DNA of 64,000 bases from contig JAIPEN010000013.1 in NCBI GenBank assembly GCA_021737145.1, forward strand, positions 1 through 64,000, written 5' to 3'. The notes beneath the pieces were generated by a model. That model saw only the letters and a program-made list of their open reading frames with translations. It was not told the DNA's origin and searched no databases. The stretch is from Desulfarculaceae bacterium. GTDB lineage: Bacteria; Desulfobacterota; Desulfarculia; Desulfarculales; Desulfarculaceae. The translations under genes were made by a program, and so were the position numbers. Positions 48,839 to 59,240 of the stretch are shown here, in pieces; the stretch's first letter is position 1; every line of letters begins with the position of its first letter.

Positions 48839-50377
48839 TCACACCTTGAACTCGGCGTCTCCCCAGTATTGATCGCGCAGTTTGCGCTTGAGCACCTTGC
48901 CCACCGGGCTGCGGGGCAGCTCGGACACGAAGTCCACCGAGCGGGGCTTGAGATAGTCGGCCAGCTTGTCGGCGCAAAAGGTGGCGATCTCCTGGTAGGA
49001 CGACTCCTCCCCCGGCTTGAGCACCACCACCGCCTTGAGGGTCTCGCCCCACTTGTCGTCCGGCACCCCGACCACCGCCACCTCGGCGATCTTGGGATGC
49101 CCCAGGAGCACCTCCTCCACCTCGCTGGGGTAGATGTTCTCCCCGCCGCTGATGACCATGTCCGTGCGGCGGTCCACGATGTAGAGGAAGCCCTCGTCGT
49201 CCAGGCGGCCCATGTCCCCCAGGGTGAACCAGCCGTCTTTGAAGGCGGCGGCGGTCTTGTCCGGGTCGCGGTAGTAGCCGGAGAAGATGCTGGGGCATTG
49301 CATATATATCTCGCCCACCTGGCCCTGGGGAACCGGCTTGCCCCGGTCGTCCAGGAGCTTCACGTAGGCGTCCCACACCGGACGGCCCACCGAGCGTATC
49401 TTGCGGTTCATGTCCCTGGCCCCGATGCTGGTCACGATCAGGGTCTCGGTGGCCGCGTAGAACTCGTGGAGCACCGCCCCGAAGCGCTTGAGGGCCGCCT
49501 CCTTGACCGGGGTGGGCAGGGGAGAGCCCCCGCTCATGAGCACCTTGAGGCTGGAGGTGTCGTGCTCCTGGTGATCGGGCAGGCCCAGGATGGCGCTGAA
49601 CATGGTGGGCACCAGGAAGCTGTAGCTGACCCGGTGCCGGGCGACCAGGCGCAGGTACTCCCTGGGGTCGAAGCTGCGCATGATCACCGTGGTGCCGCCC
49701 ATGTACAGGGCCAGGGAGCTGAAGTTGCGCGGCGCGGTGTGCCAGAAGGGACCGGGGTTCAGGGTGACCTCGCCGGTTCCCAGGCCGTAGTCCAGCACCT
49801 TGTACAGATAGCCGGCCACGATGGCCCGGTTGGAGGTGAGCGCCCCCTTGGAGCGGCCGGTGGTGCCCCCGGTGTAGCCGATGAACAGGACGTCCTCGGG
49901 GCTCAGGTTCACCTCGGGCTCTTGCTCGCCGCCCGAGGCCAGCATCTGTTCATAGCTGGCCATGCCCACCGGCGGCGGCTCCTGCCCCAGCACCAGGATG
50001 CGCCCGGCCACCGCCCGCTTGATCTCCGGCTCCAGGCTGTCGAACAACAGCAGGTACTCCGGGCCCAGGATCATGGCCGAGGCCCGGGAATGGGCGAGGC
50101 GGTAGCCCACCTCCGGGGACTTCAGGCGGTAGTTGACCGGCACCATCCACACCCCCAGCTTGGCGCAGGCGTGGTAGATCTCCAGGTACTCCGGCCCGTT
50201 CAGGGCCAGCACGGCCACCTTGTCGCCCTTGCTCAGGCCCAGGGCCCCCAGGGCCCAGCAGAGGCGGTTGACCCGCCGGTTGAACTGGCCGTAGGTCCAG
50301 GAGCGGTCCTCGAAAATGATCGCGGTTTTGTCCGGGTGGCGCTCGGCGCTGTGTCCCAGGGCCTTGCCCATCAGCAT
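48839..50377 (-). CDS. AMP-dependent acyl-CoA synthetase/ligase
   Basis: A 512-residue class I adenylate-forming enzyme. The P-loop is YTGGTTGRSKGAL; FYAATET, FTLGDMGRLDDEGFLYIVDR and GGENIYPSEVEEVL are the A5, A7 and A8 regions, and PRSPVGKVLKRKLR holds the catalytic Lys. Substrate may be a fatty, aromatic or short carboxylic acid. It follows the TRAP permease gene by 25 bases, which suggests that it activates the imported acid. Repeat B copy 2 lies downstream. Confidence 0.92.
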   Translation of the reverse strand: MLMGKALGHSAERHPDKTAIIFEDRSWTYGQFNRRVNRLCWALGALGLSKGDKVAVLALNGPEYLEIYHACAKLGVWMVPVNYRLKSPEVGYRLAHSRASAMILGPEYLLLFDSLEPEIKRAVAGRILVLGQEPPPVGMASYEQMLASGGEQEPEVNLSPEDVLFIGYTGGTTGRSKGALTSNRAIVAGYLYKVLDYGLGTGEVTLNPGPFWHTAPRNFSSLALYMGGTTVIMRSFDPREYLRLVARHRVSYSFLVPTMFSAILGLPDHQEHDTSSLKVLMSGGSPLPTPVKEAALKRFGAVLHEFYAATETLIVTSIGARDMNRKIRSVGRPVWDAYVKLLDDRGKPVPQGQVGEIYMQCPSIFSGYYRDPDKTAAAFKDGWFTLGDMGRLDDEGFLYIVDRRTDMVISGGENIYPSEVEEVLLGHPKIAEVAVVGVPDDKWGETLKAVVVLKPGEESSYQEIATFCADKLADYLKPRSVDFVSELPRSPVGKVLKRKLRDQYWGDAEFKV

Positions 50378-50402
50378 GTCTGCAACTCCCTAATGGCTGC
50401 TC

Positions 50403-52340
50403 TCAGGCGCGGCGGGAGGCCGCCGCCCCGGCGGGTGAAGGCGCGGCGGCCTCGTCCGGCCCGGCGGCGCGGCCCCGGCGTTTGCGCAGGTTGTTTATCA
50501 CCAGTCCGGCCAATAGCCCCCCGGCCGGGACCAGCAGCCAGGCCAGCCCCAGGGCGGCGGCCACCAATAGCCCCAGGCCCGCGGCCAGGGACAGGCCCCG
50601 CTCCAGCAGGTTCAGGCGGTGGGCCAGATAGCCCACGAAGCTCATCTGCAAGGCACCCAGGCCCAGCACCACCAGGGTCACCGTGGCCATGAGCGGCCCG
50701 GCCTGGGTGCCCGGGGTCAGCAGCAGGGAACCGTTGTAGGCGAATACGTAGGGCACCAAAAATCCGGCCACCGCCGCGCCGATGGACAACAGGGCGGTCT
50801 TGATGTAGCGCGCCTCGGCGATGCGGCTGGCCACGATGGCCGCCATGCCCACCGGCGGGGTGAGCCCGGAAAAGGCCCCGAAGTAAAAGGCGAACATGTG
50901 GGCCTGGATGGGCTCCAGACCCAGGCGGATCAGGGCGGGGATGGCCACCATGGCCCCCACCAGATAGGCGGCCACGGTGGGCACTTCCAGGCCCAGGATG
51001 ATCACGCAGCCCATGGCCATGACCAGGGCCACGAACAGGCTGCCCCCGGCCCAGGTCTCCACCGAGTAGCCCACCAGCATCCCCAGGCCGGTCTTGGTGA
51101 CCAGGGCGATGATGGGCCCCAGGGTGGCGCAGGCCACGGCCACCTTGGCCCCGGTGACCGCGCCCTTGACGCAGCCGGCCAGCACCCGCTTGAGCGGCGG
51201 GCGGGTGCGGCGCCGGAGCAGGCTCAGGGCCAAAAGGCTGACGATGCCCCAGAAGGCGGCGAACATGGCCGGGAAGCCCAGGAAGAACAGCACCAGGATG
51301 GCCGCCACCGGCACCATGAACAGGGGCGCGGTGGCCAACAGCACCCCCCGGTCAGGCTTTTCGGTGAGCGGGGCCACCTTGAGCTTCAGGGCCGAGAAGT
51401 GCACGAAAAAGGCCACGGACACGAAGTAGAGCGCCGCCGGGATGGCCGCGGCGCTGATGATATCCGCGTAGGGCACCCCCAGCAGGTCGGCCATGACAAA
51501 GGCCCCGGCCCCCATGATCGGGGGCATGATCTGGGCCCCGCCCGAGGCCGCCGCCTCCACGCTGGCCGCCACCTCCGGCTTGTAGCCCACCCGCTTCATC
51601 AGGGGGATGGTGAAGGCGCCGGTCACCGCGATGTTGGGGGTGGCCTGGCCGGTGGTGGTGCCCATCAGGGCCGAGGAGATCACCGCGGTCATGGCCGGGC
51701 CGGAGCGGGAGTAGCGCCCCACCACCTTGCCCAGCTCCAAGAAGAAGTCGTTGGCCCCCAGGGCCCCCAGCATGCCGCCGAAGAAGATGAACAGGAAGAT
51801 GACGTTGGCGCTGATGATCAGGATGGTGCCCCACAGGTCGTAGGAGCCGAAGGTCAGGTCCACGGTGGTGATCAGCTCGCCCACCGACAGTTCGGGCCCG
51901 CCCAGCAGATGACCGAAAAAGCCGTAGGCCAGCAGCAGGCAGGCCATGGAGGGCAGAATCCAGCCGAAGCTCTGCCAGCAGGCCGCAAAGACGATGAACA
52001 GCACCAAAAAGCCCACCACCACGTCCAGGATGGTGGGGAAGCCCACGTTGAACAGCAGGCTCTCCAGGTTTATCCAGAGGTAGGCCACCACGCTCAGGCT
52101 GGCCGCTATCATCAGCCACCAGAACCAGCGCCCCTTGCCCGCCTTGGCCGCGCCCAGGAAGATGAGCACCAGGGCGAAGACCAGGTGGATCATGCGGTGC
52201 TCGATGGTGCCCACCACCGAGAAGTAGACGTTTATCAGGTGGTACAGGGCCATGGCCACCGCGACCAAAGCCAGGGCAGCGTCCCACCAGGAGGGGAACA
52301 GGCGCCGGCTTTCCGGGGTTGGCTGCGGGTCGGTGGACAT
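50403..52340 (-). CDS. TRAP transporter fused 4TM-12TM permease (DctQM type)
   Basis: A 645-residue permease with about 16-18 helices, joining the small (DctQ) and large (DctM) subunits as usual for TAXI systems. Landmarks are FGGMLGALGANDFFLELGKV, LMGTTTGQATPNIAVTGAFT, GGAQIMPPIMGAGAFVMADL and FYFGAFSGLTPPVGMAA. Secondary symporter for carboxylates or amino acids, driven by sodium or protons. The C-terminus ends in a short charged tail. Its binding protein is encoded 80 bases upstream. Confidence 0.93.
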   Translation of the reverse strand: MSTDPQPTPESRRLFPSWWDAALALVAVAMALYHLINVYFSVVGTIEHRMIHLVFALVLIFLGAAKAGKGRWFWWLMIAASLSVVAYLWINLESLLFNVGFPTILDVVVGFLVLFIVFAACWQSFGWILPSMACLLLAYGFFGHLLGGPELSVGELITTVDLTFGSYDLWGTILIISANVIFLFIFFGGMLGALGANDFFLELGKVVGRYSRSGPAMTAVISSALMGTTTGQATPNIAVTGAFTIPLMKRVGYKPEVAASVEAAASGGAQIMPPIMGAGAFVMADLLGVPYADIISAAAIPAALYFVSVAFFVHFSALKLKVAPLTEKPDRGVLLATAPLFMVPVAAILVLFFLGFPAMFAAFWGIVSLLALSLLRRRTRPPLKRVLAGCVKGAVTGAKVAVACATLGPIIALVTKTGLGMLVGYSVETWAGGSLFVALVMAMGCVIILGLEVPTVAAYLVGAMVAIPALIRLGLEPIQAHMFAFYFGAFSGLTPPVGMAAIVASRIAEARYIKTALLSIGAAVAGFLVPYVFAYNGSLLLTPGTQAGPLMATVTLVVLGLGALQMSFVGYLAHRLNLLERGLSLAAGLGLLVAAALGLAWLLVPAGGLLAGLVINNLRKRRGRAAGPDEAAAPSPAGAAASRRA

Positions 52341-52420
52341 GGGCCTATCCGTGGGGGTTCAAGGTTGCGCGCCCCCCGGCCGGGTGGGCCGGAGGGCGCG
52401 TGAAACAGGGCTGAGGACGG

Positions 52421-53488
52421 TTATTCCACCGGGTAGACCGTCTGGAAATATTTGAGGCCGTAGGGGATATTGTTCTCCTCGAAGAACTTACGGGCCCCGG
52501 GGTGCCAATCCTTTTTGGGCACGGGATAGGCCCCCAGCTTGTCCGGGGTCCAGGCCTTGCCCGAGCTGTGATAGGTCTTCATCTGGTCGCGGTGGCCAAA
52601 AGTGGTCTTAAGGATGTTGTAGACCACCTTCTCCGGGATCTGGGGATACACCGCCCAGGCCAGGACGATGTTGAAGCCCATCACCTTTTGCTGGGGCGCC
52701 CCCTTGCCCAACACGCCCTTGGGCATGGTGGCGGTGGCGGCGTACACCGGGCCGTAGAGCTCGCCGGACTTTTTACGCATGGCCGGGGTGGCGGTGACGA
52801 AGAGCACCTTGCGCTTGCTCATGAGTTCCTTGAGCTTGGGCACGGTGGTGTAGATGCCCTTGCCCCGCTCGGGGCAAAAGGCCACCGCCGCGTCGGTCTT
52901 GCCCAGGATCATGTCGTTGTAGCCGGCGTAGCCGGTGTACTGCCACTTGACCGAATCCAGGACATCCTTGCCCGCCCCGCCCAGGAGCTTGTAGGCCATG
53001 TCGTACTTGGTGGTGCCTTTGGGCCAGGTGGCCACCCGCTTGCCCTTCAGGTCGGCCAGGGTCTTGATCTTGGGGTCCAGGGTGATGAAGCTCACCGCCA
53101 GGGACTGCTGATAGCACATGACCATGATGTCCTTGACCTTGCCGGCCATCCGCTTGAAGGGGGGCCTGCCCGCCTGGGCCGCCTCGAACATCTCGGCCGA
53201 GCAGGTGAAGAAGGTGCGTGTGCGCTTCTTGGGGTCCATGCCCACCACCTTGATGTTCTCCGGGGTGCCGGTGGACTCCAGCACCGAGCCGCGCACCTGG
53301 TCCGAGTACTTGTTGAGCAAGTCGCACATGCCGAAGCCCAGTATGTAACTGGAGCCTCCGAAGGTGGTGGTGCGGGCCTCGACCCGGTAGAGCTTGCCAG
53401 CCTGGGCCGGTCCCGGCAGGGCCAGCAAACCAGCCGCCAGGGCCATCACCCCGGCCGCCGCCAACATGAGCAGGGCTTTTTTGCGCAT
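52421..53488 (-). CDS. TAXI-family TRAP solute-binding protein
   Basis: ATG 53488 has GGGAG seven bases upstream, better than TTG 53494; 355 residues. Signal peptide ends near PAQAGK. The TAXI fold is recognised by TTTFGGSSYILGFGMCDLLN at the start, DPKIKTLADLKGKRVATWPKGTT and YAGYNDMILGKTDAAVAF. It binds the substrate for the downstream permease. A strong promoter lies about 165 bases upstream (53648-53676). Confidence 0.93.
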   Translation of the reverse strand: MRKKALLMLAAAGVMALAAGLLALPGPAQAGKLYRVEARTTTFGGSSYILGFGMCDLLNKYSDQVRGSVLESTGTPENIKVVGMDPKKRTRTFFTCSAEMFEAAQAGRPPFKRMAGKVKDIMVMCYQQSLAVSFITLDPKIKTLADLKGKRVATWPKGTTKYDMAYKLLGGAGKDVLDSVKWQYTGYAGYNDMILGKTDAAVAFCPERGKGIYTTVPKLKELMSKRKVLFVTATPAMRKKSGELYGPVYAATATMPKGVLGKGAPQQKVMGFNIVLAWAVYPQIPEKVVYNILKTTFGHRDQMKTYHSSGKAWTPDKLGAYPVPKKDWHPGARKFFEENNIPYGLKYFQTVYPVE

Positions 53489-53647
53489 ATTCAAACTCCC
53501 TCTCCATAAGCAAAGTGCACGGCAAAAAACGCGCGGCCCAGCCCGGGAAGACGGCTGCCCGCCAGCCGGCTCCCTGGGCCGGACCGCTGCCTAGGGTCAT
53601 GTTAAGGCTTGGGGCTTGCCACACAAATATAATTTATCGGCAGTATT

Positions 53648-53676
53648 ATAATAGGCTAAAACTACTATTTTGTCAG
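53648..53676 (-). promoter_or_regulatory. Sigma-70-type promoter of TAXI-TRAP operon
   Basis: On the minus strand CTGACA (53676-53671), 17-base spacer, TATTAT (53653-53648): five of six matches in each box, in an AT-rich patch. It leaves a leader of about 150 bases before ATG 53488, which contains a GC-rich dyad (GGCCCAGGG ... CCCGGGCTGGGCC). Confidence 0.7.
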
Positions 53677-53691
53677 AGCGAAAAGGCCGGC

Positions 53692-54588
53692 CTATCCCTC
53701 GGACAGGCTCATCAGGTAGGAGCAAAGGTTGAGCTTTTTCTTTTTCAGGCCCAGCTTGGCCCGGATGTTCTGGCGGTGAAAGGCCACCGCGTTCTCGCTG
53801 ATCACCAGCATCTGGGCTATTTCGCTGGAAGTCTTGCCGTCGCGCACCAGGCGGGCCACCTCCAGCTCCTTGGGGGTCAGCCCCACCAGGCGCGAGGAGA
53901 GCCGCCGGGCAAAGGGCGAGGTCACCTCGCTCACCCCGGTCTTGACCGCCTCGGCCAGGGCCCGCTGGTCCGGCCCCAGGCCGCTGGCCAGCAGGCGCTC
54001 CAAAAAGGGCCGCACCAGCGACCCCACGCTGGCGGCCACCTTTTCCTCCAGCTCCTTTTTCTCCTCGGCCCGGTGGTTGAGCATCACCTTGAGCGCGTTG
54101 TTGGCCGCCTCCAGCTCGGCGGTGCGCTGGGCCACCTTGCCCTCCAGATGCTCCTCGGCCGCCTTGGCCCGGGTGATATCCTCCACGATGACGATGAAGT
54201 ACTTGGCCTGGCCCTGGTCGTCGCGGACCATGGAGCAGCGCACGCTGGCCCACCACATGGTGCCGTCCAGCCGGAAGTAGCGCTTCTCCACGATGTAGTC
54301 GGAGATCTCGCCGGCCAACAGCTTCTTGAAGCGCTCGATGGTCCACACATCGTCGGGATGGGTGCATTCCCACAGGCGCAGCTTTAAAAAAGCCGGGTCG
54401 CCCGGCGGGTAGCCGAACAGCTCGGAGGAGCGCCGGTTGGCCCGGCGGATGCGCCCGGTGAGGTCGCCGTGCACGATGCCCACCGGCGCCTGCTCAAAGG
54501 TGGCCCGGAACCGGGCCTCGCTCTCGGCCAGGGCCTTCTGGGCCCGCTCCAGCTCGGCCATGCGCCGTGTGCCTGCTTCCCGCGCCAT
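53692..54588 (-). CDS. PAS-domain LuxR-type transcription regulator
   Basis: ATG 54588 (AAAGAGGA upstream) gives 298 residues. One PAS domain with PAC (about 15-140: GIVHGDLTGRIRRANRRSSE, then RYFRLDGTMWWASVRCSMV), a coiled-coil (about 140-190), and a C-terminal LuxR helix-turn-helix (LTPKELEVARLVRDGKTSSE, ISENAVAFHRQNIRAKLG). It lies just upstream of the TAXI operon on the same strand, with that operon's promoter between, so it is a good candidate for its regulator. No receiver domain; signal is likely sensed by the PAS domain. Confidence 0.88.
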   Translation of the reverse strand: MAREAGTRRMAELERAQKALAESEARFRATFEQAPVGIVHGDLTGRIRRANRRSSELFGYPPGDPAFLKLRLWECTHPDDVWTIERFKKLLAGEISDYIVEKRYFRLDGTMWWASVRCSMVRDDQGQAKYFIVIVEDITRAKAAEEHLEGKVAQRTAELEAANNALKVMLNHRAEEKKELEEKVAASVGSLVRPFLERLLASGLGPDQRALAEAVKTGVSEVTSPFARRLSSRLVGLTPKELEVARLVRDGKTSSEIAQMLVISENAVAFHRQNIRAKLGLKKKKLNLCSYLMSLSEG

Positions 54589-54764
54589 GTCGTCCTCTTT
54601 CATTGGTCATAGGGCCTGTTTTGGATTTACTGCCATTTTACTATCACATAGTCCCTTCTGCCCAGGCCGGACCGCGGCCCCGCCGCTCTGAATAACTAAG
54701 CCTCAAAACACAGGGCAAACATGCTAAAATCCTCCTACACCTGCCTCTAGCTAAGGATTCGGAA

Positions 54765-57700
54765 TTGTTGCCTGGCAACAAACCTAAATCCAACGGAAAA
54801 ATTTTTGCCCTGAAATTCATGGGCGTGGCGGCCGTTTGTTTTGTCGCCTCCCAGCTTGGCCTGATCTTATCCACGGTGCAGGGCAACATGACCCTGCTCT
54901 GGCCGCCGGCCGGGCTGGCCCTGGCCGCCCTGTTGCTCTGGGGCCCGGGCATGGCCCCGGCCGTGGCCCTGGGGGTGCTGGCGGCCACCGCGGCCAGCGG
55001 GGCTCCCTGGCCCTTCTGCCTCCTGACCGCCCTGGGCGCCGCCGCCGGGCCCCTGATCGGCTGGCGGCTTTTGCAATGGCAGGGCCTGGACAACACCCTG
55101 GAGCGGGTGCGCGACGTGGTGGACCTGGCGGTGTGGGGCGGCCTGGCCGGGGGCATGGTCAGCGCCACGGCCGGGGCGCTTGCCCTCTGGGCCGGCGGCC
55201 TCATCAACTGGCAGGAGGTGGGCCAGCCCTGGCTCAGCTGGTGGCTGGGCGATTCGGTGGGGGTGGTCTTGATCACCCCGGTGGTGCTCGCCTGGTCCAC
55301 CCGCCCGGCCATCACCTGGCGGCCGCCGCGCATCATCGAGGGGGCCCTGTGGCTGGTGAGCTACCTGGTGATCATCGGGGTGGTGTTCAGCGGCCGGGTG
55401 TCGCCCTCCCTGGCCGACGCCCTGGATTTTTTGCCCTTCCCCCTCATCTTCTGGGCGGCTCTGAGATTCGGCCGTCGCCTCACCACCGTGGCCTGCCTGT
55501 TCATCTGCTATGCCGCGGTGGGGGCCGCCACCGCCGGAGTGGGCCCCTTTTCCGAAGAGCCCGGCCGCCAGGCGGCGCTGCTCTTGTGGGCCTATTTGGG
55601 AGCCCTGTCCCTGGGGGCCCTGTGTCTGGCCGCCTCCCTGGGCCAGACCCGCCGGGCCCTGACCTCCCTGGCCGGCCACCGCGACGCCCTGGCCCAGGCG
55701 GTGAAAAACCGCACCGCCGAGCTGGAGCAGGCGGCCCGGGCCCTGGCCGACAGCGAGGAGCGCTACCGCACCCTGGTGGAAAAATCGCCCCTGGGGGTGG
55801 CCCTGATCGAGGCGGACGGGAACTATCTCTACCTGAACCCCGGCTTCACCCGCCTGACCGGCTACACCATGGAGGACCTGCCCAGCGGCGCGGCCTGGTT
55901 CCGCCTGGCCTTCCCGGACCGGGAGCTTCGCCAAGAGGTCATCGCCACCTGGCAACAGGAGTTGGACTTCGCCGAGCCGGGCCAGGTGCGGCCCCGCACC
56001 TATCCGGTGATGTGCAAGGACGGCTCGCGCAAGCAAATACTCTTCCGGCCGGTGACCCTGAGCGGCGGCGAACAGCTGATGACCTGCGAGGACGTGAGCC
56101 AGCAGGAGCAGGCCGCCCGGGTGATGGCCGAGAGCGAGGAGCGCCATCGGGCCCTGTTGGACAGCCTGCAAGAGGGCGTGGTGCTGGTGGGCCGCGACGG
56201 GTCCCTGTTGAGCTGGAACCGGGCCGCCGCGCGCATAACCGGCTTCGACGCCCGGCGGATGCTGGGGCGCAACACCCGCGAGGCCGGCTGGCCCCTGTAC
56301 CTGCCCGACGGCTCCCCCTGCCCCCCCGAAAATCTGCCCTCGTCCCTGGTGCTGGCCAGCGGCGAACCGGTCAGCGAAAGACTCTACATCTACAAGGGCG
56401 ACAACGGAGAGCGCTGGCTCTCCACCAACGGCCAGCCCCTGTTTCAAGACGACTCCGGAAAGCCCACCGCGGCGTCGATCTCCTTCACCGACGTCACCGA
56501 GAGCCGCGAGGCCCACCAGGCGCTCAAGGCCTCGGAAGCCAAGTTCCGCCTGCTGGCCGACAACATGGCCGACGTGGTCTGGACCCTGGACCGGGACCGC
56601 AGGTTCACCTACGTCAGCCCCTCGGTGCAGCGGCTGTTGGGCTATGACCTCTCCGAGCTGCACCACCTATCCCCCCGGGTGATCATGCCCTCGAATTGGC
56701 AGGACGCGGCCACCCAGATAAAACAACAGATGCGCGCCATGCAAGGCCAGGACCCGGCCAAGGCCTCCCTGGTGGTGGAAAACCTGCTGCAGGCCAAGGA
56801 CGGGCGCCAGGTGATGGTGGAATCGCTCATCCGCCGCCTGTACAACGACCAGGGGGAGTTCATCGGCTACACCGGGGCCTCCCGCGACGTGACCGAGCGC
56901 AAGCTGACCGAGCAGGCGCTCAAGGCCAGCGAGGAAAAGTTCTCCCGCCTGTACATGACCAGCCCGGTGTGGATGTCGCTCAACCGGGTGGATGACGGGG
57001 TGTACCTGGAGGTGAACCAGGCCTTTGAGCAGATAACCGGCTACAGCCGCGACGAAGCCGTGGGCAAGGCCTCGGTCCAGTTGGGCCTCTGGCCCGACCC
57101 CGCCGAGCGGTCCCAGGTCGTGGACATGCTCAAGGCACAGGGATCCTTGCATCAGAAGCCGATGGAGTTTTGCATGCGCTCGGGCGAGAGACGCCGCTTC
57201 CTGTGGTCGTCCGAGCTGATAACCCTGCAGGACGATCAGGTAATGCTCAACGTCCTGCTGGACGTGACCGAGCTGGAGCGGGCCGAGCAGGCCCTGGCCG
57301 AGAGCGAGCAGAGTTTCCGCACCGTGGTGGAGAACTCCCTGGCCGGCATCTACGTGATCCAGGGCGGCCGCTTCACCTACGTGAATCCCCGCCTGGCCCA
57401 GATGCTGGGCTACGACTCACCCGGCGAGCTGAGGGGGGCGGTTCCCTGGGATCTGGTGCATCCCGAAGACCGGGAGATGGTGCGCAACCTGGGCAGCGCC
57501 CGCGAGGAGCACCACCTGGAGCCCAACTGCTACACCTTCCGGGTGATGACCAAGGATGGCGGGGTGCTCTGGCTGGAAACCATGGGGGCCCACGCCCAGT
57601 ACCGGGGGGCTCCGGCCAACGTGGGCAACGTGATCGACATCACCCAGCGCAAGGCCGCCGAGCAGGCCCTCAAGGAGAGCGAGGAGCAATACCGCCTGCT

Positions 57701-59186
57701 GGTGAGCACCGCCCAGGACGCCATCTACATCATCCAAGGCGGCAAGCTGGTCTTTGCCAACCCCATGGTGGAGCGCATCACCGGACGCAGCGCCCGGGAG
57801 CTGTCCCAGACCTCCTTCGCCGAGCTGCTGCATCCCGATGACCTGGACCTGGCCACAAAACGCTATCAGCAACGCCTGGCCGGCGAAAAGGCGCCGGACA
57901 ACTATCCCATGCGGGTGGTGGCTACCGACGGCAAGACCCGCTGGATACAGGCCAGCGCGGTGCCCCTCACCTGGAAAGGCCGCCCGGCCATCCTCTACGT
58001 GGCCCGGGACACCACCGAACAGCGGCGCATGGAGGCCCGCCTGCGCCAAAGCCAGAAGCTGGAGGCGGTGGGCACCCTGGCCGGAGGCATCGCCCACGAC
58101 TTCAACAACATCCTGGCAGCCATCATGGGCTACACCGAACTGAGCCTGGCGGAGGCTCCGGCTGGCAGCCATTTGGCCGAGAATTTGGACGAGGTGCTCA
58201 TCGCCAGCAAGCGGGCCCGCGACCTGGTGCGCCAGATACTCTCCTTCAGCCGCCAGAGCAAGCACCAGCTCCGCCCCCTGGCGCTGGCCGAGGCGGTGGA
58301 AGAGGTGCTGCGCCTCATCCGGGCCTCCATCCCCTCCAACGTGGCCCTGGAGGCCGATCTGGAGTCCCGGGCCAGGGTGATGGCCGATCCGGTGCAGATC
58401 CACCAGCTCTTGATGAACCTGTGCGCCAACGCGGCCCAGGCCCTGGAGGACAGCGGCGGCACCATCTGGATCAACCTGCGGGAGGAGGAGCTGTCCCCGG
58501 ACGACGAGGCGGTGGGCCCCGCTCTGCCGGCCGGGCCCTATCTGCTGCTGAGCGTGGCCGATGACGGGCCCGGCGTCCCTCCCGAGGTCAGGGACCGCAT
58601 CTTCGAGCCCTTTTTCACCACCAAGGAGACCGGACGGGGTTCGGGCCTGGGCCTTTCGGCGGCGCACGGCATCGTGCAGGGCCACCAGGGCGCCATACGC
58701 CTGGAGGACCGGCCCGGCGGCGGCACGGTGTTCCGCGTCCTGCTGCCCGAAGTAGACCAGGACTATGTGGAGGAAGCCCCCCTGCCCGAGCCTCCCCGGG
58801 CCAAGGACGGCGAGAGGGTGATGTTCGTGGACGATGAGCCCTCCCTGGTGGAGATCGCCCGCCACATCCTGAGCCGCCTGGGCTACCGGGTGGATGGCTA
58901 CACCTCCAGCACCGAGGCCCTGGCCGCCTTCCAGGCCCAGCCCGACGCCTTCGACCTGGTCATCACCGACCAGACCATGCCCTCCATGACCGGCGCGGCC
59001 CTGGTGCGCGAGATCAAGGAGCTGCGCCCCGAGCTGCCGGTGATCATCGCCACCGGCTTCAGCCGCCAGCTAAGCCCGGAGCAGGCCCGGCAGGCCGGGG
59101 TGGCCGCCTTTGTGATGAAACCCATAACCAGCCAGGAGATCGCGCACACGGTGCGCCGGGTGCTGGACGGGGAGTGGGACGGCTAG
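54765..59186 (+). CDS. MASE1 / six-PAS hybrid sensor histidine kinase
   Basis: A 1473-residue membrane sensor from TTG 54765 (AGGA upstream). The MASE1 membrane domain fills 1-290 ([19 protein letters not shown] near its start). Six PAS/PAC units follow, each starting with an SE-x-x-F/Y/H-R-type helix and linked by short coiled coils. The kinase core has [11 protein letters not shown] (His about 1111), the N box in [12 protein letters not shown], and [15 protein letters not shown]. The receiver domain at the end has phospho-acceptor Asp about 1402 (VITDQTMPS). No cognate output protein is adjacent; it is divergent from the PAS-LuxR gene. Confidence 0.9.
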   Translation: MLPGNKPKSNGKIFALKFMGVAAVCFVASQLGLILSTVQGNMTLLWPPAGLALAALLLWGPGMAPAVALGVLAATAASGAPWPFCLLTALGAAAGPLIGWRLLQWQGLDNTLERVRDVVDLAVWGGLAGGMVSATAGALALWAGGLINWQEVGQPWLSWWLGDSVGVVLITPVVLAWSTRPAITWRPPRIIEGALWLVSYLVIIGVVFSGRVSPSLADALDFLPFPLIFWAALRFGRRLTTVACLFICYAAVGAATAGVGPFSEEPGRQAALLLWAYLGALSLGALCLAASLGQTRRALTSLAGHRDALAQAVKNRTAELEQAARALADSEERYRTLVEKSPLGVALIEADGNYLYLNPGFTRLTGYTMEDLPSGAAWFRLAFPDRELRQEVIATWQQELDFAEPGQVRPRTYPVMCKDGSRKQILFRPVTLSGGEQLMTCEDVSQQEQAARVMAESEERHRALLDSLQEGVVLVGRDGSLLSWNRAAARITGFDARRMLGRNTREAGWPLYLPDGSPCPPENLPSSLVLASGEPVSERLYIYKGDNGERWLSTNGQPLFQDDSGKPTAASISFTDVTESREAHQALKASEAKFRLLADNMADVVWTLDRDRRFTYVSPSVQRLLGYDLSELHHLSPRVIMPSNWQDAATQIKQQMRAMQGQDPAKASLVVENLLQAKDGRQVMVESLIRRLYNDQGEFIGYTGASRDVTERKLTEQALKASEEKFSRLYMTSPVWMSLNRVDDGVYLEVNQAFEQITGYSRDEAVGKASVQLGLWPDPAERSQVVDMLKAQGSLHQKPMEFCMRSGERRRFLWSSELITLQDDQVMLNVLLDVTELERAEQALAESEQSFRTVVENSLAGIYVIQGGRFTYVNPRLAQMLGYDSPGELRGAVPWDLVHPEDREMVRNLGSAREEHHLEPNCYTFRVMTKDGGVLWLETMGAHAQYRGAPANVGNVIDITQRKAAEQALKESEEQYRLLVSTAQDAIYIIQGGKLVFANPMVERITGRSARELSQTSFAELLHPDDLDLATKRYQQRLAGEKAPDNYPMRVVATDGKTRWIQASAVPLTWKGRPAILYVARDTTEQRRMEARLRQSQKLEAVGTLAGGIAHDFNNILAAIMGYTELSLAEAPAGSHLAENLDEVLIASKRARDLVRQILSFSRQSKHQLRPLALAEAVEEVLRLIRASIPSNVALEADLESRARVMADPVQIHQLLMNLCANAAQALEDSGGTIWINLREEELSPDDEAVGPALPAGPYLLLSVADDGPGVPPEVRDRIFEPFFTTKETGRGSGLGLSAAHGIVQGHQGAIRLEDRPGGGTVFRVLLPEVDQDYVEEAPLPEPPRAKDGERVMFVDDEPSLVEIARHILSRLGYRVDGYTSSTEALAAFQAQPDAFDLVITDQTMPSMTGAALVREIKELRPELPVIIATGFSRQLSPEQARQAGVAAFVMKPITSQEIAHTVRRVLDGEWDG

Positions 59187-59240
59187 GCCGGAACGAACCC
59201 GGGCGGCTCCCCCCCGAAGGCAGACGCGTCCTGGAGGCTG

